From the NCBI GenBank assembly GCA_002404895.1, contig DHKO01000002.1:18831-82830 (forward strand): a stretch of DNA of 64,000 nucleotides. Reading direction: 5' to 3'. This stretch comes from Treponema sp. UBA4692 (GTDB taxonomy: Bacteria > Spirochaetota > Spirochaetia > Treponematales > Treponemataceae). How positions within the stretch are numbered: position 1 is the stretch's first letter; each line of letters starts with the position of its first letter. Below are positions 16,421 through 25,000 of this stretch, piece after piece. The notes under the pieces were generated by a model that was not told the DNA's origin, did no database searches, and was given only the letters and a program-made list of their open reading frames with translations. A program made the translations under genes and the position numbers.

Positions 16421-18388
16421 TTATTCTCCAATCAGCTCGGCGAGCTTTTCAGCTGTGAATCCCAAATCCTCAGCAACTTTCTTTGCAGGGCCGGATTCTC
16501 CGAACCTGTTGATTGTGAACAAGTCTTTTTTGCTTGAAACATAGCCTTCCCAGCCTGTTTTCACGCCTGCCTCAGCGACAATCACGCGCTTTGCGCCTCC
16601 GAGAATTTCTTTCTGGAAATCATCGCTCTGCGCCTCAAAAAGATTCTTGTCAAGAATCGAGACAACGCGCACATTCTTGGAAACTTTCGCAGCAGCCTCC
16701 AGAGCCATGTTCACTTCCGAGCCGGTCGCAACGACTGTAACATCAGGTGAGCCGCTTCCAGACTTCACAACATATGCGCCTTTTTTGATTGTCTCGCGCC
16801 AGTTCTTGTCATCTTTCGCATAAACAGGAACATTCTGCCTTGTAAGCGCAAGGAGAACCGGATGGTCTTTGCTTTCCATCGCGATGTGCCAGGCCGCCAC
16901 AGTTTCCTCAGCGTCGCCAGGGCGCAAAACCTGAAGATTCGGAATCGCGCGCAGGGAAGCAAGCTGCTCGACAGGCTGATGGGTCGGGCCGTCCTCTCCA
17001 AGATAAATCGAGTCGTGCGTCAAATCATAAATGACCGGCTGCTTCATCAAGGCTGCAAGGCGGATTGAAGGGCGCATATAGTCAGAGAAAACGAGATAAG
17101 TCGCGCAGAACGGACGGAGACCGCCGTGCAGAGCCATTCCGGCGCACTCGCTTGCCATTCCAAACTCGCGGATTCCAAACTCAATCGAGCGTCCAGCCCT
17201 GTTTTCAGGAGTGTAAGTTCCGTTGTCGCCTTTCATTCCAGACTTGTTCGAGCCTTTCAAGTCAGCAGAGCCACCAACGAGATAAGAGTATCTAGCTCCC
17301 ATCGCGGAAATCATGTCGCCTGACGCAGTTCTTGTCGCAACAGATTTTCCAACCTCGTAAACAGGATCTTCAGCGTTTCCGTCGGCGGTGAATTCATAGG
17401 AAGCCTTCCATTGCTTCGCAAGCACCGGGTTTTCCTTTGCCCAAGCGTCAAATTCCGTTTTCCAGTCAGCCTCGCGCTTCGCAAATTCAGCCTTTTTGGA
17501 TTCAAAATACTTGAGCGCGTCCTCGTCAATCTGGAAAAACTCATCAGGATTAAGTCCGAGATTGATTTTTGTCTGGCGGACATCTTCCTCGCCGAGCGGC
17601 TCTCCGTGAACTTTCGGAGTTCCCTGCTTAGGAGCAAATTTTCCGATGACAGATTTCAGCATAATCAAAGTCGGCTTCTGGGATTCAGACTTCGCCTCCT
17701 CAACCAGCTTTCTGATTCCGTCTGCATCGTACATATCGCCTTTCAAAACCTGCCAGCCGTAAGCCTCGTAGCGTTTTCCAATATCTTCCGTAAAAGTGAT
17801 GTCAGTTGAGCCGTCAATCGAGATTTTGTTCATGTCATAAAAGACAATCAACTTTCCGAGCTTGTTGTGGCCGGCAAAAGACGAAGCCTCGCTTGAAACG
17901 CCTTCCTCAAGGCAGCCCTCACCGACAAGGGCGTAAGTGTAATGGTCAACGATTTTATGATTTTCTGTATTGTATTTTGCGGCGAGCATTGACTCTGCAA
18001 GAGCCATTCCAACAGCAAGCGCGATTCCCTGGCCAAGCGGGCCTGAAGTGTTCTCAACGCCGTCTGTGACTCCATATTCAGGATGGCCGCAGCAGACTGA
18101 GCCAATCTGGCGGAAATTTTTAATGTCATCAAGAGTGATTTTGTATCCGCTGAGATGAAGAATCGAATACAGCAGCATAGAGCCGTGTCCAGCGGAAAGA
18201 ACAAAACGATCGCGGTCTGCCCACTTTGAATCAGCCGGATTGTGCTTCAAGATTTCTCCGTACAAAAGCGCGGCAAGCTCTGCGCATCCAAGCGGAAGTC
18301 CAGGGTGGCCTGAATTCGCTTTCTGAATGGCATCGATAGACAAACTGCGAATTGACTTTGCTACGGCAGCAATACTTTTAGAGTCCAT
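16421..18388 (-). CDS. tkt: Transketolase
   Basis: Thiamine-diphosphate enzyme of the non-oxidative pentose phosphate pathway (655 aa). Motifs are SGHPGLPLGCAELAALLY near residue 24, SAGHGSMLLYS, the ThDP site EGCLEEGVSSEASSFAGHNKLG (the usual GDG reads GEG) and, in the pyrimidine domain, YTPENRAGRSIEFGIREFGM and DGPTHQPVEQLASLRAIPN. It links pentoses released by GH43 and pectin degradation to glycolysis. The ATG at 18388 is chosen because ACGAGG precedes it; an in-frame upstream start at 18439 would add 17 untypical residues. Confidence 0.95.
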   Translation of the reverse strand: MDSKSIAAVAKSIRSLSIDAIQKANSGHPGLPLGCAELAALLYGEILKHNPADSKWADRDRFVLSAGHGSMLLYSILHLSGYKITLDDIKNFRQIGSVCCGHPEYGVTDGVENTSGPLGQGIALAVGMALAESMLAAKYNTENHKIVDHYTYALVGEGCLEEGVSSEASSFAGHNKLGKLIVFYDMNKISIDGSTDITFTEDIGKRYEAYGWQVLKGDMYDADGIRKLVEEAKSESQKPTLIMLKSVIGKFAPKQGTPKVHGEPLGEEDVRQTKINLGLNPDEFFQIDEDALKYFESKKAEFAKREADWKTEFDAWAKENPVLAKQWKASYEFTADGNAEDPVYEVGKSVATRTASGDMISAMGARYSYLVGGSADLKGSNKSGMKGDNGTYTPENRAGRSIEFGIREFGMASECAGMALHGGLRPFCATYLVFSDYMRPSIRLAALMKQPVIYDLTHDSIYLGEDGPTHQPVEQLASLRAIPNLQVLRPGDAEETVAAWHIAMESKDHPVLLALTRQNVPVYAKDDKNWRETIKKGAYVVKSGSGSPDVTVVATGSEVNMALEAAAKVSKNVRVVSILDKNLFEAQSDDFQKEILGGAKRVIVAEAGVKTGWEGYVSSKKDLFTINRFGESGPAKKVAEDLGFTAEKLAELIGE

Positions 18389-18474
18389 AAAAACCTCGTG
18401 AAAAAAATAACTCTCTTTCGTTTCCCGGACAAAGCCCAAAAAACGGTAAAAGTATAACGATTTTCAGGCAGATT

Positions 18475-19926
18475 TTAAATCACATTGAATCTTTTTTTTC
18501 TGACATCGAACATCGCGCCGGCAATCATCGGCCGGATTTCCTCGAAATTCGCCTCCATCCCCTCAAGCGAAAGCTGCATCGCGTAAGTCTCATCGTCGGC
18601 ACATTCCATGTCGCCTGCCGTAATCTCCAGAATTCTCGTGATGTGCGTGAAAAGCTGGGAGAGCGTAACCATTTCCTGCTGCGGAAGCTCCTGAAATTCG
18701 CGGTCGTTGCAGTCGATGTCGCTCACAAGATTCTCGACTTTCAGGAACAAGTCCAAAGCCTTGTGCCTTATCTGCCCGAACGCGAAATCCGCGAACCAGT
18801 TGTATCCTTTCCGCAAAACTGCGTTGCGGTCTTCAATCTGCATTTCAAGCTGCTTTTTTTCTTTTTCGGAGATTCTGAGGTCTGAAGGAATTATTTTTCT
18901 AATAAGCTCGGGAACACTGTTCTTTTTCTCGTAGCACTGGTCTTTTATGAACGAGTCGATTATGTAGTCGGGACGCGCAATGAACGGAATGTTGCTGATG
19001 TTTCCAGCCCCGCAGTTTCTCACGTTCCATTTTCCAACCGCGGGAATTTCCTGCCCCTTGTACCAAAGACGTGTCTCAACGCCGAAATATTCAATGTCGA
19101 TTTTTTTTGACCATCTCAAGAATTCATGAACCGAGCCGCAGCTGTAAGCGCACAGCTCTTTTGAATGTTCATAGAACACATTCGCAAGCTGCTCTTCCAT
19201 TCCAGCGCAGGGTCCCATTCTGTCAAAGCTCTCAAGAAGAAAAGTCTCAAGATTCTCGTTCCATTTCTGCCGCTCAATGTCGCTTTCTGTCATCGAATAA
19301 GGATTTTCTTTTTTTTCCGCCATCGGATAAACTTCGATGATTCCGGCAGCCCAGTCCTTCACACGGCAGAGGATTCTCGCGCAGCGGCCAGCCCCGGCTT
19401 CCCTGAAAAGCGGCTCAAGGCTCACTCCAGTCAATGAAATTTTCGGAGGAAGCTCGAAGTCATTCTCGGCGATTTTCAGATTCTGGCAGGCAGGGTCGGA
19501 AGCGATATACTGAACGTTGTACTCCTCGCCAAAAAGCGTGAACAGGTCAAGCGCGGAAGACTTGTCCAGCTCGAGCTTTTTTGTACGGAGCTTTTTCCCA
19601 AGAAATTCAAACTTCAGATTGAAAGAGAACATATCGTTGTCAACGAACGGAATGCAGCGGTCGCCCGGAATCAGAACCTTATTTTCAATCTCTTTTTGAG
19701 TCAAGACAATGCTGAAAACCTTTCCTGAAAACGCACCGGCTCTCGTTATGTACATTTTTTTCTGGAGAGCAAAAACGCGCGGATCGCTGTCCAAGAATTC
19801 CGTAAGCTCACCCAGTGTGAAATTATAATTCAGCGCGTTAAGCATACAAAGCATTTCTTTAGCCGAAAAAGGCTCGGGAAAACTCCGAAGAAAGTTTGTA
19901 AGAAAATTTTCTATTGTAAGTGCCAT
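18475..19926 (-). CDS. Unknown 483-aa cytoplasmic protein, last gene of the two-component operon
   Basis: Not recognised. No signal peptide or membrane helix. The N-terminal ~65 residues (FLRSFPEPFSAKEMLCMLNA, then GELTEFLDSDPRVFALQKKM) read like a winged-helix region of the type used for promoter or protein contact. The rest is mixed alpha/beta with several Cys (RCARILC, CAYSCGSVHEFLRW) and an acidic helical C-terminus. It follows the histidine kinase stop closely, so it belongs to the same transcription unit. An ATG at 19926 is preferred over an in-frame TTG at 19962. A -10-like TATCTT lies seven bases before it, so an internal promoter is possible. Confidence 0.7.
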   Translation of the reverse strand: MALTIENFLTNFLRSFPEPFSAKEMLCMLNALNYNFTLGELTEFLDSDPRVFALQKKMYITRAGAFSGKVFSIVLTQKEIENKVLIPGDRCIPFVDNDMFSFNLKFEFLGKKLRTKKLELDKSSALDLFTLFGEEYNVQYIASDPACQNLKIAENDFELPPKISLTGVSLEPLFREAGAGRCARILCRVKDWAAGIIEVYPMAEKKENPYSMTESDIERQKWNENLETFLLESFDRMGPCAGMEEQLANVFYEHSKELCAYSCGSVHEFLRWSKKIDIEYFGVETRLWYKGQEIPAVGKWNVRNCGAGNISNIPFIARPDYIIDSFIKDQCYEKKNSVPELIRKIIPSDLRISEKEKKQLEMQIEDRNAVLRKGYNWFADFAFGQIRHKALDLFLKVENLVSDIDCNDREFQELPQQEMVTLSQLFTHITRILEITAGDMECADDETYAMQLSLEGMEANFEEIRPMIAGAMFDVRKKRFNVI

Positions 19927-19958
19927 TGTTTTAAAGATAACAATAACAATGGCCAAAG

Positions 19959-21344
19959 TCAAACCAAGGGCTTTTCAGGCAGGGCAATCGTGAAGACAGC
20001 TCCGTAAGTGCTCGCGTTTTTCGCGCTGATTGTGCCGCCCAAAGCTGTTACAAGCGTCTGGGCAATCGAAAGACCAAGCCCGCTTCCGCCTACTTTTCTT
20101 GTGTGCGACTCGTCGCCACGGTAAAAACGCTGGAAAATATGCGGCAAGTCCTTTTCTTTTAAGCCAGGGCCGTTGTCCTCTTCCTCGATTATGATTTTTC
20201 CGTCAGAGGATTTTTCCGCGCGAAGCTCAACAATGCATTTCTTGTCGGCGAATTTCACGCTGTTTGAAATCAGGACTGTAAGAACCTGATGAAGCATTTC
20301 CTCGTCCGTAAAGAGAGAGATTTCTCCGCAGGAAAAAGTCAGCTCTGAATTCGGAGAATATGACTTTACTTCTTCCGAAAGCCGCCTGAACAAGACATCA
20401 AGCTTCACATTCGAGAAATTCGGCTTGATTCTTCCGCTTTCAATCCGCGAAATCTGCAGGAGATTCGAGATAATCGCGTGCATTGAGCGCGCCTCGTCCC
20501 GAATTGCCGCCAAAGATTTCTCAAGCTGAGCAGGCTCGTCTTTTCCCCATCTCAAAAGAAGATTTGTCTGCCCGGAAATCACAGTGAGCGGCGTGTTAAG
20601 CTCGTGCGAGACATCGCTTGAAAACTGCCTTTCCCGGTCAAAATCGCGTTTTAGCCGCTTGAAAAGCTCGTTGAAAGTCTTTGAAAGCTGGTCGATTTCA
20701 TCATCATAGTCGCTGACAGGCAAAAAATCTCCGCCGCTCGCTCCTTTTGAATCCGAAAGAGAAAATTTCTCAGCTGAGCGTGTGATTCTCACAACCGGCT
20801 CGATTGTCTTCCGCGCGATAAAAAGCGAAATAAGAAAAGACACGAGCAGAATCGGAATAACAATGAACAAAATCGCCTTCGGCAGGTTCTGGTAAATTTC
20901 CGAGGAAGTGTCCGAGTCCATATTCATCGAGACAACGGCCGTGTATAAAATATCTCTGTAGGAAAATTCCCGCGCAACGTAGAAAATATCAAGATTTCCG
21001 TCATAGAAATAATCGCGGATAAAAAATTTTTTCGCTTTTCCGTCTGTGTCCTGCAAAAGCGGCAAAAACGGGTCATTTGAAGCGATGACCCGCTTTGTTT
21101 CTTTTTCATAGACAACATAGGAAAGAAAATACGGAACTGCGTGCAGGTCTGTCTCTGAATTTGTGTTTACGGCAAGAATCGCTTCCGACATCGCCTTGTT
21201 CAGTTCCAACGCAAGATTTCTTTTCACAAAGTTGTTGACAACAAAAACAAAGAAAACCGACATCAGAATAACGACAAACGAAATCAAAAGCATAAAGCGC
21301 AGAGAAAGCCTGATTGAGAACGACTTTAAGATTTTTCTGCCCAT
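19959..21344 (-). CDS. Sensor histidine kinase
   Basis: Membrane two-component sensor (461 aa). TM1 spans ~14-38; an extracytoplasmic domain spans ~40-153; TM2 spans ~155-177. HAMP linker ~178-235, then a HisKA domain with the H-box SSDVSHELNTPL (phospho-His247) and a HATPase_c domain with N-box LISNSVKFA, G1 EDNGPGL and G2 GGSGLGLSIAQ. It should phosphorylate the OmpR-type regulator encoded 25 bp upstream. The order is regulator, kinase, then an unknown gene. The extracytoplasmic domain has no recognisable ligand motif. The secreted protein encoded first in the operon is a candidate partner. Confidence 0.93.
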   Translation of the reverse strand: MGRKILKSFSIRLSLRFMLLISFVVILMSVFFVFVVNNFVKRNLALELNKAMSEAILAVNTNSETDLHAVPYFLSYVVYEKETKRVIASNDPFLPLLQDTDGKAKKFFIRDYFYDGNLDIFYVAREFSYRDILYTAVVSMNMDSDTSSEIYQNLPKAILFIVIPILLVSFLISLFIARKTIEPVVRITRSAEKFSLSDSKGASGGDFLPVSDYDDEIDQLSKTFNELFKRLKRDFDRERQFSSDVSHELNTPLTVISGQTNLLLRWGKDEPAQLEKSLAAIRDEARSMHAIISNLLQISRIESGRIKPNFSNVKLDVLFRRLSEEVKSYSPNSELTFSCGEISLFTDEEMLHQVLTVLISNSVKFADKKCIVELRAEKSSDGKIIIEEEDNGPGLKEKDLPHIFQRFYRGDESHTRKVGGSGLGLSIAQTLVTALGGTISAKNASTYGAVFTIALPEKPLV

Positions 21345-21369
21345 ACGCGAGAATTCAAAAAAGCTGCCG

Positions 21370-22059
21370 CTAAATCATCATGTAGCCGACGCCGCGCACA
21401 GTCCTGATGTATTCATCTTTTGTGCAGGTTGAAATTTTGTTTCTGAGATAGCCGACGTACACATCAACCGTGTTCTCGTCGATAAAATGGCCTTTTCCCC
21501 AGATTGAGTCGATAATCTCACCTCGTGTCATCGCCTTGTCCCTGTTCTCAACAAAGCACTTGAGCATCATAAATTCAGTTTTTGAAAGAGAAATCTCGTG
21601 TCCACAGATTACGCAGTTCATTTTTGAAGGATTAAGCTCAAGCTCGCGGTGCTTCAAAGCATCCTCTGCAGCCTTCTCGAATTTTATGCGGCGCAAAAGC
21701 GCGTTGATTCTCGCCAAAAGCTCCTCGATTTCAAAAGGCTTTGCAATGTAGTCGTCCGCGCCGGAATTCAATCCGTTGATTTTGTCGATTGTCTCGCTGC
21801 GCGCAGTCTCGATGATTACAGGAACTGTGGATTTTTCCCGGATTCTTCTCAAAACCTCAAGTCCGTTAAGCTCAGGAAGCATAACATCAAGAAGAATCAA
21901 GTCCGGCTCGCCTTCCTCGAACATCTCGAGAGCCTGCCGCCCGGTTTCCGCAAGCGCGGTCTCGTATCCTTCATGCTTAAGTTCTGAAATAACAAAGTCC
22001 GAAATGCCCTTGTCATCTTCTACGATAAGAATCTTTTTTGATTTCGATTCGTTTTCCAT
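21370..22059 (-). CDS. OmpR/PhoB-family response regulator
   Basis: DNA-binding response regulator (229 aa). Receiver domain 9-120 with acidic pair EDD (14-16), phospho-Asp58 in LILLDVMLPELNG, and Lys in YIAKPFEI. A winged-helix effector domain follows (~130-229), ending GKGHFIDENTVDVYVGYLRNKI and IRTVRGVGYMM, typical of the OmpR family. Good Shine-Dalgarno AAGGAG before the ATG. It pairs with the adjacent kinase. Targets are unknown, but the operon's own first gene and the downstream unknown gene are candidates. Confidence 0.95.
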   Translation of the reverse strand: MENESKSKKILIVEDDKGISDFVISELKHEGYETALAETGRQALEMFEEGEPDLILLDVMLPELNGLEVLRRIREKSTVPVIIETARSETIDKINGLNSGADDYIAKPFEIEELLARINALLRRIKFEKAAEDALKHRELELNPSKMNCVICGHEISLSKTEFMMLKCFVENRDKAMTRGEIIDSIWGKGHFIDENTVDVYVGYLRNKISTCTKDEYIRTVRGVGYMMI

Positions 22060-22092
22060 TTTTTGCTCTCCTTGACGCGGCGAAAAAACACG

Positions 22093-22716
22093 TCAATTCA
22101 CTTGGATATTCCCGAGATTTATCTCCGGGATTTTTTCGCCGTCAAAAGCCTCGACATCATTTATCGCGAGCGAAAATTCTTTTGACTGCGCAGGGATTTG
22201 TATACGAACACAATCGCCTTTATTACTAAATGAGAATTTTACATCATCGGTAACATTTTTTCCATTTATTTTTACATTCGAGCATGAGAAACTTCTTGGA
22301 TTTATTTCCTGATTGAACAGAATTTTCACAGTTATCTTCCCGGAATTGGATTTTTCCGCCTTGACTTTTGCCACAGAAAGCCCGTCCTCTATCACAGCTT
22401 TCCGGCTTCCGCGGTAGTTCACAACTTCAACAGGCTCGGAGACTGTGTGCCAGCCTGTCGCAGGGTTAAAGCAGCCGCTTGAATTCTGACCGTCTTTATT
22501 TAAATCCTGGGAAACAACAAATGCAGGCGAATTTCTCCGCTCAGAGCCGCTTTCAGAATATTGCGCGCGCGATTTTTCAGGAGACTGCCTTTTGCCTTCG
22601 GCAGGGCTTCCAGACATTCCTCTTCCGCCGCCGGAAAATCCGTCAGCAAACGACAGGAAAACTTGGAAAAGCGACAAAATTATAACTGCAATAAATCTGA
22701 AACTCATTCTCATCAT
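22093..22716 (-). CDS. Secreted protein, first gene of the two-component operon
   Basis: Unrecognised exported protein (207 aa). A signal peptide of ~25 residues (MMRMSFRFIAVIILSLFQVF, then LSFADG) is followed by a Gly/Ser/Lys-rich stretch to ~65. A beta-rich C-terminal domain (~75-207) has alternating segments such as ITVKILFNQEINPRSFSCSN and NVKINGKNVTDDVKF, ending in a second strand pair (FSLAINDVEAFDGEKI). It resembles Ig-like sandwich domains. It lies 33 bp upstream of the response regulator and probably shares its promoter, TATACT at 22729-22724, seven bases from the ATG. A periplasmic accessory of the kinase is a reasonable guess only. Confidence 0.75.
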   Translation of the reverse strand: MMRMSFRFIAVIILSLFQVFLSFADGFSGGGRGMSGSPAEGKRQSPEKSRAQYSESGSERRNSPAFVVSQDLNKDGQNSSGCFNPATGWHTVSEPVEVVNYRGSRKAVIEDGLSVAKVKAEKSNSGKITVKILFNQEINPRSFSCSNVKINGKNVTDDVKFSFSNKGDCVRIQIPAQSKEFSLAINDVEAFDGEKIPEINLGNIQVN

Positions 22717-22723
22717 GACAAAA

Positions 22724-22729
22724 AGTATA
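22724..22729 (-). promoter_or_regulatory. -10 box of the two-component operon, leaderless arrangement
   Basis: TATACT on the minus strand (22729-22724) ends seven bases before the ATG at 22716. There is no Shine-Dalgarno sequence and no clear -35 box. The rest of 22730-22920 is A+T-rich and shows no riboswitch that I can recognise. Confidence 0.4.
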
Positions 22730-22920
22730 ATGCAGCATTTTTTTTAGAGAATAAATTGACTGTTAATCTTGTTTAAGAGATTACTTAAAGCTAATTTTAA
22801 TTTTGCTTCTATTGTTGAGCGATTTTTGATAAGATGATTTCCGCTTGTTTTTTCATTCTTCTTGAAAGATTATGACAAAATTACTGCGAAAAACACACCA
22901 AATCAACAAAGAGGATTTTT

Positions 22921-23532
22921 ATGAATTCTGCTAGCAAAAATTACAAGCTCGCGCTCACAGGACTTTTCAGCGCGCTTTGCGTTCTCCTTTCGGTTACTCC
23001 GCTTGGCTACATCAAGCTGGGCTTTATAAACATCACAATTCTGCATATTCCAGTGATTCTGGCGGCGGTTCTCGGAGGCTTCGGCCCGGCAGCAATAACG
23101 GGGCTTATCTTCGGCCTTACAAGCTGCATCCGCTCGAACATGGCAGGAACGCCTTTCTTCGGAAATCCGCTCTGCTCTGTCCTTCCGCGCGTTCTGTTCG
23201 CAGTCTCGGCATGGGCAATCTACACTGCGCTTTCAAGGCTGCCATTTATGAAAAAAACTCTTGCGGGCGCGCTCTCAGCTGGAATCGGAACATTCCTCCA
23301 CACTTTCTACGTTATGACTATGGTATTCATCTTGTTTTCTCAGAATCTTCTCGGCGGAATGAAAATAGAGGCGGGCGGCCTTAAAGGATATTTCATAATG
23401 CTCGGAATCATGTACGGAACAAACGGAATCTGGGAAATAATCGGGGCGACAATTATAACAGCGGCGGTTTTAGGCACAATCTTCATCGCAGCGAACGGAA
23501 AATCAAAGCTCTCTAAGGAAAGCGACGAATAA
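22921..23532 (+). CDS. ECF transporter S component
   Basis: Substrate-binding membrane subunit of an energy-coupling-factor vitamin transporter (203 aa). About six helices, starting NYKLALTGLFSALCVLLSVT, with an Ala-rich first helix that normally contacts the shared T subunit, and a loop TSCIRSNMAGTPFFGNPLCS with conserved Pro/Gly and Asn. No EcfA or EcfT genes are nearby, so it would use a module encoded elsewhere (group II). The substrate cannot be decided; pantothenate- and folate-type families are most similar in outline. Shine-Dalgarno AAAGAGG before the ATG. trkA follows after 17 bp. Confidence 0.85.
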   Translation: MNSASKNYKLALTGLFSALCVLLSVTPLGYIKLGFINITILHIPVILAAVLGGFGPAAITGLIFGLTSCIRSNMAGTPFFGNPLCSVLPRVLFAVSAWAIYTALSRLPFMKKTLAGALSAGIGTFLHTFYVMTMVFILFSQNLLGGMKIEAGGLKGYFIMLGIMYGTNGIWEIIGATIITAAVLGTIFIAANGKSKLSKESDE

Positions 23533-23549
23533 ACTAAGGAGAATAACAA

Positions 23550-24983
23550 TTGAAAATAGTGATTGTCGGGGCTGGATTCACAGGAATTCAGCTTGCGAAA
23601 CGGCTTGTGAACGGAAAAAACGATGTTGTCCTGATTGACAATGACGAGAACACAGTCCGGCACGCTTCAAACAGGCTCGACTGCAACGTTATCCAGGCCG
23701 ACGGAAACAATCTTGAGACTCTCGAGGAGGCAGGAATCGAAAAGGCGGACGCACTTGTCTGCGTAACTTCGTCCGACGAAGTGAATATGATTACCTGCTC
23801 GCTAGTCGATTCTGTCTATCCTAAAATCCTGAAAATCGCGCGCGTGAGAAATTACGCCTACTACGTGAACACAAGCACGGCGGCAAAAAAGCACGCGACA
23901 GTTCTTTCAGGCGAGCACCGTCCTCTTTACGGAATCGACTTTATGGTTCATCCTGATGTCGAGGCGGCCCAGGCAATAGTCAGCGCGGTTGAGCATGGCG
24001 CGATAATGGACTCGATTTCTTTTGACGATTCTCCTTACGAGCTTGTCAGAATTGGAATCGAGGCGGAATCTCGCTTTGACGGAATCGCGCTCCAGAACAT
24101 CAGAAAAGTTACAGAAAAGCGATTTCTGATTTCCTATCTTGAATCAGACGGCGAGACAACACTTCCAAGCGGCGGCTCAATTTTAAAGGCAGGCGACTTT
24201 GCCGGAATTCTCCTGAAACGAGAGGATTTGCCGGATTTTCTCAGCCTCTGCGGCTCAAAAGTCAAGGAAATCAAAAAAATCGCTCTTGTCGGCGCAAACA
24301 GAATCGGAACAATTGTCGCAGAAAAGCTGATTCACACGAAAAAAAGCAAAATAAGGCAGTTTTTAGGCTTAAAGTCAAAGCTCAACAGCGATTTTGTGAT
24401 TGTTGACTCCGACGAGGAGAACGCAAAGGTGGCGGCTGAAAAATTCCCAGACATCCGGGTTTTCAACGCGGACGTTACCGAGGAAGGATTTATCGAGGAA
24501 GAAGGAATCGACAAATTCGACCTTGTAATCTGCTGCACTCAAAACTACGAGATGAACATTGTAATGGCGGCTTTCATCGAGTCTCTTGGCGTGAAAAACA
24601 GCGTCGCGCTTGTCGCAAATTCGGCTTTCGGAGAAATCGCGCGCAGGCTAGACATTGAAGTTGCGGTTCCAATCCGCGACTCGGTTGTTGACAGCATAAT
24701 CGGCCATCTGCGCGGAGAATCCGTAACAGGCGTTCATTCCGTGAACGGAAGCCTTGAAATCGTCGAAATCACGGTTCCTGAAAATTCCGAAGTAAACGGA
24801 AAAGAGCTGAAAGAAATAGCGGAAAACGGAGCGTTCCTGATTCTTCAGATTCAAAAATCAGGCGAAAAGGAATTCACGATTCCCTACGGAAACGCGCGGC
24901 TCGATGCGGGAGACAAAATCATCGTAATCACAAACACGGAAAACAACGAGCACGTAATGAAAAAATTCGGCTCTGTGGAATGA
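23550..24983 (+). CDS. trkA: Trk potassium uptake regulator TrkA
   Basis: Cytoplasmic NAD(H)-binding gating ring subunit of the TrkH potassium channel (477 aa). Two tandem RCK units: the first Rossmann motif is GAGFTGIQLAKRL (residues 7-19) with acidic VLIDNDENT, followed by a TrkA_C part to ~225. The second begins IALVGANRIGTIVAEKL with DFVIVDSDEENA and ends with a TrkA_C domain to the C-terminus. The start is TTG at 23550, set by AAGGAG nine bases upstream and by the conserved MKIVIVGAG beginning. It lies 17 bp after the ECF gene and 17 bp before trkH, clearly one operon. Confidence 0.93.
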   Translation: MKIVIVGAGFTGIQLAKRLVNGKNDVVLIDNDENTVRHASNRLDCNVIQADGNNLETLEEAGIEKADALVCVTSSDEVNMITCSLVDSVYPKILKIARVRNYAYYVNTSTAAKKHATVLSGEHRPLYGIDFMVHPDVEAAQAIVSAVEHGAIMDSISFDDSPYELVRIGIEAESRFDGIALQNIRKVTEKRFLISYLESDGETTLPSGGSILKAGDFAGILLKREDLPDFLSLCGSKVKEIKKIALVGANRIGTIVAEKLIHTKKSKIRQFLGLKSKLNSDFVIVDSDEENAKVAAEKFPDIRVFNADVTEEGFIEEEGIDKFDLVICCTQNYEMNIVMAAFIESLGVKNSVALVANSAFGEIARRLDIEVAVPIRDSVVDSIIGHLRGESVTGVHSVNGSLEIVEITVPENSEVNGKELKEIAENGAFLILQIQKSGEKEFTIPYGNARLDAGDKIIVITNTENNEHVMKKFGSVE

Positions 24984-25000
24984 TTTCGGGTGCTATATAA

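Noticed and set aside
18389..18439. Earlier start of transketolase
   Set aside because: The extra residues are not family-like and the Shine-Dalgarno sequence points to 18388.
22730..22920. Vitamin riboswitch ahead of the ECF S component
   Set aside because: The gap is A+T-rich with no helices or conserved motif of any class I can recognise.
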